A DNA stretch of 64,000 bases, taken from G020354785 sp964461435 (GTDB taxonomy: Bacteria > Bacteroidota > Bacteroidia > Bacteroidales > UBA10428). The stretch covers positions 1 to 64,000 of the forward strand of contig CAYWUI010000004.1 of NCBI GenBank assembly GCA_964461435.1, in the 5' to 3' direction. This document shows, in pieces, positions 44,860 through 53,984 of this stretch (positions are counted from its first letter, which is position 1; every line of letters starts with the position of its first letter). The translations under genes and the position numbers were made by a program. Under the pieces are notes generated by a model. That model made no database searches, was not told the origin of the DNA, and worked only from the letters and a program-made list of their open reading frames with translations.

Positions 44860-46645
44860 AAAAATTATATACAACCTTTGCTTTTTTTTCACCTATAATA
44901 TCAATTAGCTGCTCTAATCCTGCGTTTTTAACAGCGCTCATATCATTAAACCTGTCCATTAGCTTCTGAGCAGTTATATCTCCTATCCCAGGAATATTAT
45001 CGATTTCAGATCTAAGTGCAGATTTTATTCTTCTGTTTCTATGAAATGCTATTCCAAATCTGTGTGCTTCGTTTCTTATGTTCTGAATTACTTTTAAGCT
45101 TTGCGAGTTCTTATTGAGATAAAGAGGGACGGAATCCCCCGGGAAATATATTTCTTCAAGTCTTTTTGCTATTCCAATCAACCCTGGTTTTTCTTTAATT
45201 TCAAGTGTCTGCAGGCTTTTCAGAGCTGCATTAAGCTGTCCTTTTCCCCCGTCAATTATAACCAGCTGGGGCAAGGGCTCATTATCTTCAATTAATCTTT
45301 TAAATCGCCTGTATACGACCTCCCCTATTGAAGCAAAATCATTTATGCCGCTTACTGTTCTAATAATAAAATGGCGGTATTCTTTTTTGCTTGGTTTTGT
45401 ATTTCTGAATACAACACATGAAGCCACTGAGTCAGAGCCCTGAATATTTGATATGTCAAAACATTCAATATGGTATGGTAAATCTTTGAGCCTCAGGTCT
45501 TCTTTAAGGGTGATTAACAGTCTTTCTGTCCTGTTATCTGTCTTATTATCAGTCTTTTGCCTTATTCTTTCAAGCTGGTAATTCTTTGCATTTCTATACG
45601 AAAGTTCAAGTAATTTCTTTTTATCTCCTTTCCTGGGTACAACTTTTTTTACATTACTAAAATTAACATCCAGCTTAAATGGCAGTATGATTTCACTGGA
45701 ATCACTCTTAAGCCTCTCCCTGATTTCAACAATAGCAAATGATAGCAGTTCTTCCTTTTTCTCCTCAATCCGTTTTACCATTTCAATTGTATGAGACTGG
45801 ATAATTGCCCCTTTGATTACTTTAAGATAGTTTACGTAGGCTATACTTTCTTCATCAACCATAGAAAACACGTCAATATTGTTAATATTGGCATTAACCA
45901 CAGTTGATTTGCTTTTGAACTTTTCCAGTACTTCAATCTTTTTCTTTATTAATTCAGCCTCTTCATATTTATATTCGGCAGCATACTGTCTCATCAAATC
46001 CTTCAGGTAGTATATTACATTTTGCAGGTTGCCTTTCAGAATTTGTCTTATTTGTTTTATTGAACTTTCATAATCTTCTTCTGTCTGTAAGTTTTCGCAG
46101 GGACCTTTACAATTTCCCAGGTGATATTCAAGGCATATCTTATATTTTCCTTTTTCTATATTTTCTTTTGACAGTTTATACTTACAATTACGAAGATTAT
46201 ATAATTGCCTTATCAGGTTTAATAAAGTCCTTACCATAACTGCTGACGTATAGGGGCCAAAATACTCGGAGCTATCTTTTTCCGGTTTTCTTGTAAGGAA
46301 TACTCTTGGGAATCTTTCTTTTTTAATACATATCCATGGGAATGTTTTATCATCTTTTAATAAAACATTATACCTGGGCAAATATTTCTTGATGAAATTA
46401 TTTTCCAGGAGTAAAGCATCGGATTCATTTTCGACAATTACACATTTAATATCGTCTATTTTCCTGACAAGTACTTCTGTTTTATAATTTGATTTCTTTG
46501 AGGCCGAAAAATATGACGATACTCTTTTCTTTAAATCCTTTGCCTTTCCTATATAAATAATATTGCCGGATTTATCAATAAATTGATAAACACCTGGCTT
46601 ATCCGGTAAAAATGCTATAATATTTCCGAGTTTCCTGGTGATCAA
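44843..46645 (-). CDS. uvrC: Excinuclease ABC subunit C
   Basis: Makes the dual incisions of nucleotide-excision repair. Seen: an N-terminal GIY-YIG nuclease (PGVYQFIDKSGNIIYIGKAKDLKKRV), the central UvrB-binding region, the RNase-H-like endonuclease with FDISNIQGSDSVASCVVF and VIIDGGKGQLNAA, and C-terminal helix-hairpin-helix DNA-binding motifs (IPGIGDITAQKLM). Length 600 is normal. A 66-bp gap holding the parS-like palindrome separates it from mnmG upstream. Confidence 0.97.
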   Translation of the reverse strand: MITRKLGNIIAFLPDKPGVYQFIDKSGNIIYIGKAKDLKKRVSSYFSASKKSNYKTEVLVRKIDDIKCVIVENESDALLLENNFIKKYLPRYNVLLKDDKTFPWICIKKERFPRVFLTRKPEKDSSEYFGPYTSAVMVRTLLNLIRQLYNLRNCKYKLSKENIEKGKYKICLEYHLGNCKGPCENLQTEEDYESSIKQIRQILKGNLQNVIYYLKDLMRQYAAEYKYEEAELIKKKIEVLEKFKSKSTVVNANINNIDVFSMVDEESIAYVNYLKVIKGAIIQSHTIEMVKRIEEKKEELLSFAIVEIRERLKSDSSEIILPFKLDVNFSNVKKVVPRKGDKKKLLELSYRNAKNYQLERIRQKTDNKTDNRTERLLITLKEDLRLKDLPYHIECFDISNIQGSDSVASCVVFRNTKPSKKEYRHFIIRTVSGINDFASIGEVVYRRFKRLIEDNEPLPQLVIIDGGKGQLNAALKSLQTLEIKEKPGLIGIAKRLEEIYFPGDSVPLYLNKNSQSLKVIQNIRNEAHRFGIAFHRNRRIKSALRSEIDNIPGIGDITAQKLMDRFNDMSAVKNAGLEQLIDIIGEKKAKVVYNFFRQFL

Positions 46646-46695
46646 TTCTTTAAATAGGTTAAATTAAAATAATTGATATTGTGAATTCTGAAATA

Positions 46696-46711
46696 TGTTC
46701 CACGTGGAACG
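46696..46711. other. parS-like ParB-binding palindrome
   Basis: TGTTCCACGTGGAACG, whose inner 14 bases (46697-46710) are a perfect palindrome centred on CACGTG. It matches 13 of 16 positions of the classical ParB/Spo0J site TGTTTCACGTGAAACA, keeping the GTT...AAC arms and the invariant CACGTG core. It sits directly after the mnmG (gidA) stop codon, a gene that is often near the replication origin and parAB. parA and parB are not in the window. Confidence 0.65.
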
Positions 46712-48583
46712 TTATCTTCCAATATGGACCAGCAAAACATTTATATCAGCAGGAGAAACCCCTGATATTCTCAATGCCTGTCCGATAGTCCGCGGCTTCA
46801 CCCTTGCAAGCTTCTGCCTTCCTTCCGTGGAAATTGACTTAAGCTTGCTGTAATCAATTAATGGGCTTATTTTAATATTTTCCAGCCTTTTTATTTTGCC
46901 TGCCTGTTCCTTTTCCCTCTTAATATATCCATCGTACTTTATCTCTATCTCGCTTAATTCGATAATATCCTCTCTGCACATTTCAATATCATTAACTATT
47001 TCTTTAATTTTCTCTATATAATTAATTAAATCATAGATTTTTATTTGAGGCCTTAATAACAAGTTGTACAGTTTTATGCTTTGATTAATCTCCGATGTAT
47101 TTTTTTCTCTTAAAAGTCCGTTTATTTCATCCGGCTTTACGGTGTAATTTTTTATAAATCCGATTAATTCATTCTTTTTACCCGCTTTATATTTCAATCT
47201 ATTAATCCTGTTCTTTCCTGCCAGTCCGATTTCATATGCTTTTTCCGTTAATCTCTCATCTGCATTATCCTGCCTCAGCATTATCCTGTATTCAGCCCTT
47301 GATGTAAACATTCTGTATGGTTCATCAACTCCCTTATTTATTAAATCATCTATTAAAACGCCTATATAGGCTTCATCCCTCCCTAAAATAAACTCCTTTT
47401 CTCCATTATTTTTCAAATGAGCATTAATTCCTGCCATAATACCTTGCGCTCCTGCCTCCTCGTACCCCGTGGTTCCGTTTATCTGTCCTGCAAAATATAA
47501 GCCTTCGATTCTTTTTGTTTCCAGTGTATAATAAAGCTGTGTCGGCGGATAATAATCATATTCTATAGCATAGCCAGGCCTGAAAATTCTGACATTTTCC
47601 AGTCCCTTTATAGTTCGCAGTGCCTTATACTGTATATCTATTGGCAGTGACGATGAAAATCCGTTCAGATAATACTCAATATTATTGTCGCCTTCGGGCT
47701 CAATAAACAGCTGATGTCTTTTTTTATCCGAAAATGTAACAATTTTACCCTCAATACTCGGACAGTATCTTGGTCCGATCCCTTTTATTGTCCCGTTAAA
47801 TAAAGGCGAATCCCCGAATCCCCTTCTCAGTATATTATGCGTTTTTTCGCTTGTGTATGTAACAAAACAGCTTTTTTCAGTTACTATCCTTCTTTTTGAC
47901 AAATATGAAAATGCTCCTCCCTCTTCATCTCCCTTTTGTTCATTTAATATTGAAAAATCAATAGTTCTGCCGTCCAGCCTTGCAGGTGTCCCTGTTTTCA
48001 TCCTGTCCACACCGAAACCCATTTTCTTTAGCTGCTTTGATATACCTGATGATACTGGTTCCGATATTCTTCCGCCGCTTATCTTTACCCTGCCTATATG
48101 TATTAATCCGTTTTCAAAGGTTCCGCATGCAAGAATTACAGATCTTGAATAAAACTTAACATTATTTATTGTCAGAACACCTTTAACTTTTTCCGCTTCT
48201 ATTATTAATTCCTTTACATTATCCTGCCACAGATCAATGTTCTTATTTTTCTCAATAACTCTCCGCCATTCCATGTAAAATCTCATTCTGTCACATTGAG
48301 CCCTCGGACTCCACATTGCCGGCCCCTTGGATTTATTAAGCATCCTGAACTGAATCATACTTCTGTCGGTTACAATTCCCGAATAACCTCCAAGTGCATC
48401 TATTTCTCTTATAATCTGCCCTTTTGCTATTCCTCCCATTGCAGGATTACATGACATTTGGGCAATTTTTGTCATATCCATGGTTATCAAAAGTACTTTT
48501 GACCCCATATTTGCACCTGCGCATGCGGCTTCACATCCCGCATGTCCTGCTCCAACCACAATTATATCATATTTATAATTCAT
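46712..48583 (-). CDS. mnmG: tRNA uridine-5-carboxymethylaminomethyl modification enzyme
   Basis: FAD/NAD-dependent subunit of the MnmEG complex that modifies U34 of several tRNAs. Seen: FAD-binding VVGAGHAGCEAA (10-21), the conserved CNPAMGGIAKG, the GTPARLDGRT core and NGTTGYEEAGAQG, plus the C-terminal MnmE-binding helices. Length 623 is full. It lies 16 bp downstream of ybeY, continuing the leftward run, and ends beside the parS-like site. Confidence 0.97.
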   Translation of the reverse strand: MNYKYDIIVVGAGHAGCEAACAGANMGSKVLLITMDMTKIAQMSCNPAMGGIAKGQIIREIDALGGYSGIVTDRSMIQFRMLNKSKGPAMWSPRAQCDRMRFYMEWRRVIEKNKNIDLWQDNVKELIIEAEKVKGVLTINNVKFYSRSVILACGTFENGLIHIGRVKISGGRISEPVSSGISKQLKKMGFGVDRMKTGTPARLDGRTIDFSILNEQKGDEEGGAFSYLSKRRIVTEKSCFVTYTSEKTHNILRRGFGDSPLFNGTIKGIGPRYCPSIEGKIVTFSDKKRHQLFIEPEGDNNIEYYLNGFSSSLPIDIQYKALRTIKGLENVRIFRPGYAIEYDYYPPTQLYYTLETKRIEGLYFAGQINGTTGYEEAGAQGIMAGINAHLKNNGEKEFILGRDEAYIGVLIDDLINKGVDEPYRMFTSRAEYRIMLRQDNADERLTEKAYEIGLAGKNRINRLKYKAGKKNELIGFIKNYTVKPDEINGLLREKNTSEINQSIKLYNLLLRPQIKIYDLINYIEKIKEIVNDIEMCREDIIELSEIEIKYDGYIKREKEQAGKIKRLENIKISPLIDYSKLKSISTEGRQKLARVKPRTIGQALRISGVSPADINVLLVHIGR

Positions 48584-48599
48584 GTGCCAGCAAAAAAAT

Positions 48600-49013
48600 C
48601 TATGAATTTAAATAAAAATTTTCCTTATTTGTCATTACGTCCCTTCCCTTATTACTTTTATCTTCATACCCCAGTAAATGTAAAATCCCGTGAATGATAA
48701 TACGTTTTATTTCCTCATTTATATTCCCTTCTGAATATTTATCACTGTTTTCCCTTATTCTTTCAATACTTATATAGATCTCGCCACTCACAGTATTTTT
48801 GAATGTATTGCTAAATACAATAACATCAGTAGAATATTCCCTGTTCAGAAATTTTTTATTTAAATTAAGGATGGCTTTATCCGATGTAAAAATGATTCTA
48901 ATTTCTCCCCGCCTGTATCCCTCTTTGTTGATAATGGAATTTATTAAATGAGTATAATTCTTTTCTTCAACTAATCTAAATGAAGTGCCTTTATAATAAT
49001 ACTTTACATTCAA
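48600..49013 (-). CDS. ybeY: rRNA maturation endoribonuclease YbeY
   Basis: Metal-dependent RNase for 16S rRNA 3'-end maturation and ribosome quality control. Seen: LNREYSTDVIVFS and the zinc site HGILHLLGYED with His108 and His112; the third ligand, normally His in GYDH, is Asp118 (GYED). Known: several Bacteroidota YbeY proteins have such a replacement, so it is not evidence of decay. 137 residues. It starts 4 bp after the upstream ATPase gene. Confidence 0.93.
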   Translation of the reverse strand: MNVKYYYKGTSFRLVEEKNYTHLINSIINKEGYRRGEIRIIFTSDKAILNLNKKFLNREYSTDVIVFSNTFKNTVSGEIYISIERIRENSDKYSEGNINEEIKRIIIHGILHLLGYEDKSNKGRDVMTNKENFYLNS

Positions 49014-49017
49014 ATAT

Positions 49018-49416
49018 TTATTTCAAATTAAATGCCAGTACGACAGTTGCTCCGTTCCTTGAAAATTCCATTCCGTCCGATAACTTTTCCATTAAGAAAA
49101 TACCCCTGCCGTTAATATTTTCAATGTTCTCAGGTGCGGTAGGATCAGGAATGTTTTTATAGTCAAATCCATCGCCCTCATCATCAACTCTTATTTTTAA
49201 TGTTTTTTCGTCCTTGTTAATAATAATATTTACCAATTTATTTTCATCCAGTTTGTTCCCATGCAAAATCGCATTATTAGCCGCCTCCAGGGCTGCAATC
49301 AATATATTCCCGTATATATCCGAACTTATATTATATTCAGCTGAAATATCATCCACAAGTTTCTCCACTTTCCTAAGATTCTCAATTTTCGATTTTATTT
49401 CATATTTTTTTTCCAT
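49018..49416 (-). CDS. RsbW-like ATP-binding (anti-sigma regulatory) protein
   Basis: HATPase_c_2 protein of 132 residues. Seen: N-box ALEAANNAILHGNK and the G1/G2-type boxes VDDEGDGFDY and NGRGIFLMEKL, typical of serine-kinase anti-sigma factors. Inferred: a partner-switching kinase for an STAS antagonist or sigma factor. No STAS or sigma gene is adjacent; the two SiaC-like proteins in this window belong to a different phosphorelay, so a link is speculative. A perfect TATTTTTG -7 element lies 119 bp upstream at 49535-49542 (leftward). Confidence 0.85.
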   Translation of the reverse strand: MEKKYEIKSKIENLRKVEKLVDDISAEYNISSDIYGNILIAALEAANNAILHGNKLDENKLVNIIINKDEKTLKIRVDDEGDGFDYKNIPDPTAPENIENINGRGIFLMEKLSDGMEFSRNGATVVLAFNLK

Positions 49417-49534
49417 CTAATTACATTTTCAATAATATCATTGAATTCTCCCTCTTATACTGCAATTAAATAATTATGTTACTAAATTAGTTAATTTCTA
49501 TCCGAAAATAGTAAAAAATAATCTAATTTATTTA

Positions 49535-49542
49535 CAAAAATA
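49535..49542 (-). promoter_or_regulatory. Possible -7 element for the ATPase-ybeY-mnmG-uvrC run
   Basis: Read leftward, a perfect TATTTTTG in the 131-bp gap after the EnvC-like gene. It would give a leader of about 110 nt. No -33 match at standard spacing. Confidence 0.35.
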
Positions 49543-49547
49543 TTTTT

Positions 49548-50753
49548 CTAATTGCTAAGCCATAATTCCGGGTTATTGTTTTGTGATTCCTTCCAAATCT
49601 GAAAGTGCAATATTGTCTGCTTGGTTTTTTCATCAGTGTAGACATTTCCTATCTTCTCCTTTGTATATACCGTTTCTCCCGGACTTACGGATATATTCTT
49701 CAGATTATGGTACAACGTATAATAATTACCATGTCTTAAAATCACAGTATAATTTTCGCCGGGAATGGTAAATATTTTTGATACTTTTCCATTAAAAACC
49801 GCCCTTACTTCGGCATCCCTCACTGTGGATATATCAATCCCGTCATTTCTAATCTTAATATTCTTTAAAACAGGATGATCCTGTTCACCGTACTTCCCTG
49901 TGATTATACCGTATTTTACAGGCCACGGCAGCTTCCCTGTATTTTTTTCAAAATTGTCTGAAATAAGCTGCTCTTCAGGTGTTAACAATGTGTATGTTCC
50001 TTTCTGCTTATTCCTTTCCTCTTCTATTAACTTCTCAAGCTCCTTCTTTATTTTGTCAGCAAGTTTTCTTTTTTCCTCAAGCTCAATTACCAGTTCATTT
50101 TCTCTTTTTGATAATTCGCCGATTAAGGCTTCCTTGGTGGCTTTTTCCCTGACTATATTAATATTCTCCGATTCCTTTTCCTTTATAAGCCTTGCCTTGG
50201 CATCTTTATCCCTGTTTAATTCCACAATTTTCTTCTCTATGATATTTTTAAACGCAAAAATTAATTTTGCCTGCTTTTTCTTATATTCCGAATACTGTTG
50301 TATATATCTTACCCTTTTATAAGCCTGGTCAAAGCTTTCAGATGCCAGAATATACATTAACAGCACGTTCTGTTCTCTCTTTTTGTAAGCATTTACTATA
50401 ATCCTGGCATATTCCTCCTTAATTTTTATTAAATCAGCCTCCAAAGAAGCTATAAGGTTCCTGTTGTCTGTTATCTTTTTATTAAGGTCCTCTATCTCTT
50501 CAGCTAATTCCTTAATATATTTATTTCGGGCATTTATCCTATACTCGAGGATTTTCAATTCATTTATTGAATATTTCTTTTTTTCTTTTATTTCCCCGAG
50601 TATTTTGCTTGCATATTCTATTTCCTGCCTTGCCCTGGATTGCAAATCCCTTAATTTTTCTTTATCCTGCCCATATATTTGATTAACTGTCAAGCATATA
50701 AATAATATCAGTAAATATTTTAATCCCGCATAGTATATTCTAATATCTTTCAA
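49548..50753 (-). CDS. EnvC-like M23 amidase activator (degenerate LytM)
   Basis: 401 residues. Seen: a signal segment ending near IYGQ, long coiled coils from about 30 to 265 rich in EEKK, and a C-terminal LytM/M23 domain (DGIDISTVRDAEVRAVFNGKV, VILRHGNYYTLYHNL, ILHFQIWK). The first zinc ligand is replaced by Asn (RNDGID instead of HxGxD), so it is probably an enzymatically inactive activator of N-acetylmuramoyl amidases in cell division, like E. coli EnvC. It lies 13 bp after the TPR gene. Confidence 0.87.
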   Translation of the reverse strand: MKDIRIYYAGLKYLLILFICLTVNQIYGQDKEKLRDLQSRARQEIEYASKILGEIKEKKKYSINELKILEYRINARNKYIKELAEEIEDLNKKITDNRNLIASLEADLIKIKEEYARIIVNAYKKREQNVLLMYILASESFDQAYKRVRYIQQYSEYKKKQAKLIFAFKNIIEKKIVELNRDKDAKARLIKEKESENINIVREKATKEALIGELSKRENELVIELEEKRKLADKIKKELEKLIEEERNKQKGTYTLLTPEEQLISDNFEKNTGKLPWPVKYGIITGKYGEQDHPVLKNIKIRNDGIDISTVRDAEVRAVFNGKVSKIFTIPGENYTVILRHGNYYTLYHNLKNISVSPGETVYTKEKIGNVYTDEKTKQTILHFQIWKESQNNNPELWLSN

Positions 50754-50766
50754 TTTTCATCAGGTA

Positions 50767-52521
50767 TTATTTTACCTTATTTTCCGCATTTCTTATTTTT
50801 TCAATAATGTCCGGACCCTTATCCGAATACTTTAATGCCTCATTCCAGTAAAATATGGCATCTTTTGAATCAGACAGATCAAACAATATGTCTCCGTAAT
50901 GATCAAGAATCTCACCATTTTTATCTCCTCCGTACTTTATAGCCTTTTCAATATATTTTTTTGCCTTACTTTTTTCTCCCTTTTTAAATAGTATCCAGCC
51001 ATATGTATCGAGGTACGTAAAATTCCTCGGTTCAATCTCAATCGTTAGCCTGCTTAGTTCTTCGGCCTTTTTTAAATTTTCTTCACGCAGTGCCAGGTAA
51101 TAGCCATAATTATTCCTCACCAGCAAATTGTCAGGTTCAATTTCCAGGACCTTCTCAAAACAATTGTCAGATTTCCTGTAATCTCCCAGATTTTTGTAAG
51201 CTTCTCCCAGGAAAGTATAAAACTGCACTTCCTGAGATTTATTTTTTGAATATTTTAACCCGCTTTCAAGGGTTTTCGCCGCTTCCTCATTCCTCCCCGT
51301 CTGTACCAAAGCTATCCCCTTAAAAAGATAAAGTACAGGTTCTTCGTTAAATATTTTCAATGCTTCACTGCTTTTATTAATGACGCTATCATACTTAAAA
51401 AGTGAATTTTCAATATATAACAACTGCTCCCATATTATATAGTTCCTCTTTTCTATTCCAAGCACGACATTCAATTCATGCTCTGCCAGTTCCAATTCAT
51501 CATTTCTTATATAAAAGTCAGCACATAAAGTCCGTACATTAACATTGTTTTCATACTTTCTTTTTAGCTCGTCGACAAGCATGCTTATATATTTATTAAA
51601 ATTGCTGAATACCGAATCATCCTTAATAAACCGTACTATCAGTGATATTTTAACGTCCACGTCAATATTGTCATTATTTATGGCATCCCTGTAATATTTG
51701 AAGGCTCTCTCGTATTCATTATTTGACCGCAGGAATTCCGCATACGACAGTTCCGTTTTGTCATTATCGGGGTCCTTAATTAAAAGCATATTGTAATATT
51801 CAAGTGCCGCATCATAATTTTTAATATCAGCATAATATTCTGCCAGCAAGCCCAGCAGATCATAGTTATCAGGATAATATTCTATTGCCTTCTTCAGTTC
51901 ATTTATTGCCTCATCCTGCCTTCCTGTCTTACTGTATATTTTATGTTTTGAAATTAAGATGTTCTCATTTTCGCCAATAACATCTTCTATTTCCTTCAGC
52001 ATTAATAATGCCTTATCATATTTTTCCACCTGTTCATACATTAAAGCCAGCTTATATTTCATATTTATATCCTTCGGTTCGGTTTTTACAAGCTTTTCAT
52101 ATATGTATATGCTGCTGTCAATCTCATTCTCCAGGCTGCAAATATTAGCCAGGTGCAACAAATACCACTTATTATTATTCTCATCATAAAAAACCGCACT
52201 ATCCGCATATTTTTTTGCCAATTCCATCTTGCCGGCATTTAAATAAATACTCGACAACATATAATGTATTGCAGGACTGTTTCTTTTGTATGACAGACAT
52301 TCATCAAAATCTCTTATAGCTTGCCTGTACTGCCCGAAAATTGCATTTTTTGTAGCACCTGTAAATGCATAGTAAAATTCATTATCATAATCCCTTGTCT
52401 TATCGCTACCTGCAGGTGTTACCTTATTTGTATCATACACACTGCAGCTCAATGAATTATTAATAATCAGGATTAATCCTGTTATAAAATATATATTAAT
52501 TATTTCCTTTCTTAATCTCAT
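50767..52521 (-). CDS. TPR-repeat lipoprotein
   Basis: 584 residues. Seen: a lipoprotein signal with lipobox ...NSLSC (Cys about 26), then at least a dozen tetratricopeptide repeats of 34 residues (for example YDKALLMLKEIEDVIGEN...) to the C-terminus. Known: in Bacteroidota a TPR protein commonly precedes the M23 gene in this position. Inferred: an envelope scaffold for cell-wall or outer-membrane assembly. It starts 2 bp after the nucleotidyltransferase stop, so translation is likely coupled. Confidence 0.88.
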   Translation of the reverse strand: MRLRKEIINIYFITGLILIINNSLSCSVYDTNKVTPAGSDKTRDYDNEFYYAFTGATKNAIFGQYRQAIRDFDECLSYKRNSPAIHYMLSSIYLNAGKMELAKKYADSAVFYDENNNKWYLLHLANICSLENEIDSSIYIYEKLVKTEPKDINMKYKLALMYEQVEKYDKALLMLKEIEDVIGENENILISKHKIYSKTGRQDEAINELKKAIEYYPDNYDLLGLLAEYYADIKNYDAALEYYNMLLIKDPDNDKTELSYAEFLRSNNEYERAFKYYRDAINNDNIDVDVKISLIVRFIKDDSVFSNFNKYISMLVDELKRKYENNVNVRTLCADFYIRNDELELAEHELNVVLGIEKRNYIIWEQLLYIENSLFKYDSVINKSSEALKIFNEEPVLYLFKGIALVQTGRNEEAAKTLESGLKYSKNKSQEVQFYTFLGEAYKNLGDYRKSDNCFEKVLEIEPDNLLVRNNYGYYLALREENLKKAEELSRLTIEIEPRNFTYLDTYGWILFKKGEKSKAKKYIEKAIKYGGDKNGEILDHYGDILFDLSDSKDAIFYWNEALKYSDKGPDIIEKIRNAENKVK

Positions 52522-52523
52522 GT

Positions 52524-53534
52524 TTACCTTATGATTTTATAAATGCTGAAATCTCCGATACTAAGCTCCTCATCACTTTTCAAATATTCCACATTACTTC
52601 CGATAATAGACTGCGACGCTACTATTCCACTTACCCTGGAGTTATTATATATTATTGAATTTGATATTATACATTTAGATATTTCCGAATCATATTCTAT
52701 TGATACATAGGGACCTATTATAGAGTTGTATATTTTAACATTGTCTCCTATATAGCACGGATCGATAATTTGCGAATTCCTTACTTTAACATTCCTGCCC
52801 GTTAGTTCTTTCCTGTCAGCAAACTCCAGGATCCTTGAGTTTGTCGCTATAAAGGTGTTTTTATTTCCACAATCGAGCCATTCCTTCACAGGGCCAATAC
52901 TGAACTTAAGTCCCTTATTTTTTAAATTTTCAAGTACTGTTGTCAACTGGTATTCCCCATCCACCATAATTTTATTTCTTATAATATTCCTTATCTCATT
53001 ATTTAATAAATCCCCGTTTTTAAAATAATACAATCCCACGATTGCCTTGTTTGAAATTTTTTCTTTTGGCTTCTCTATGAAATCTGTCACTATATTCTGC
53101 TCATCTATTTTAACCACTCCATAATTTTGCGGATCCTTTACCTCATAAATCCATATTATGGCTTCTTTCTCCTTATCAACTTTAAAATCAGCTTTAAACA
53201 GCGTATCTGCAAATGCTATAACAACCTCATTATTCAAAAGGTCACTTGCACAATATATTGCATGCGCAGTTCCCAGTGCCTCTTTCTGATAATATATCTT
53301 CCCGTTTGCATTGGCATTTCCTGCAATATTAAGCAGCTCATTCTCTATATCTTTACCAAAATCACCTGTTACAAAACCAATATTCTTAATTTTACTGTCT
53401 ATTGATTTTGCCAGCTCTTCTATTAGCCTGTGAACCATTGCTTTACCTGCAATTTTCATTAACGGCTTGGGAACAAACAGGGAATGAGGACGCATCCTCT
53501 TTCCTATACCTGCCATAGGGATAATTACATTCAT
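52524..53534 (-). CDS. Sugar-phosphate nucleotidyltransferase with left-handed beta helix
   Basis: 336 residues. Seen: the nucleotide-binding N-terminus MNVIIPMAGIGKRMRPHS with VPKPLMKI, the metal Asp in VIAFADTL, the substrate motif WLDCGNK, and a C-terminal hexapeptide-repeat helix (VKIYNSIIGPYVSIEYDSEI...). Known: this architecture occurs in glucose-1-phosphate thymidylyl/uridylyl-transferases and GlmU-like proteins. The sugar is not predictable. With the adjacent flippase gene it suggests an envelope polysaccharide role. Confidence 0.9.
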   Translation of the reverse strand: MNVIIPMAGIGKRMRPHSLFVPKPLMKIAGKAMVHRLIEELAKSIDSKIKNIGFVTGDFGKDIENELLNIAGNANANGKIYYQKEALGTAHAIYCASDLLNNEVVIAFADTLFKADFKVDKEKEAIIWIYEVKDPQNYGVVKIDEQNIVTDFIEKPKEKISNKAIVGLYYFKNGDLLNNEIRNIIRNKIMVDGEYQLTTVLENLKNKGLKFSIGPVKEWLDCGNKNTFIATNSRILEFADRKELTGRNVKVRNSQIIDPCYIGDNVKIYNSIIGPYVSIEYDSEISKCIISNSIIYNNSRVSGIVASQSIIGSNVEYLKSDEELSIGDFSIYKIIR

Positions 53535-53552
53535 TTTTATAAGCTTTATTAA

Positions 53553-53984
53553 TTATTTGCCAGTATGGCCAAACCCTCCCTTTCCCCTTTCGGTCTGATT
53601 CAACGCTTTAACCAAATCCCATTCAACCTTTTCATGCCTAGTTATTATCATCTGGCAAATTCTTTCACCATCATTAACCGTATAAATTTTATTTGACAGA
53701 TTAATAAGTATAACGCACACTTCACCCCTGTAATCGGCGTCAATGGTCCCGGGTGTATTTAATACCGATATTCCGTATTTAATGGCCAATCCGCTTCTCG
53801 GGCGTATCTGGGCCTCGCATCCTTGTGGCAGCTCAATAAACAGTCCTGTCGGCACCAGAGCTCTTTCGAGAGGTTTAAGTTTTACAGGCTTATCAATATT
53901 TGCCATCAGGTCCATTCCTGCCGAACTGTCTGTGCTGTAAGCAGGAAGTGCATGTTTTGATTTACTGACTATTTTTATCTTCAT
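53553..53984 (-). CDS. dut: dUTP diphosphatase
   Basis: Removes dUTP to protect DNA from uracil. Seen: the five trimeric dUTPase motifs: SAGMDLMAN, RPRSGLA, NTPGTIDADYRGE with the catalytic Asp, ERICQMII and the C-terminal lid RGKGGFGHTGK. 143 residues. Its start overlaps the flippase 3' end by 23 bases, which supports a shared transcript and coupled translation. Confidence 0.96.
   Translation of the reverse strand: MKIKIVSKSKHALPAYSTDSSAGMDLMANIDKPVKLKPLERALVPTGLFIELPQGCEAQIRPRSGLAIKYGISVLNTPGTIDADYRGEVCVILINLSNKIYTVNDGERICQMIITRHEKVEWDLVKALNQTERGKGGFGHTGK

Noticed and set aside
48600..49013. YbeY as inactive because the third zinc ligand is Asp
   Set aside because: The replacement of the final His of GYDH occurs in other Bacteroidota YbeY proteins, so it is not evidence of decay.
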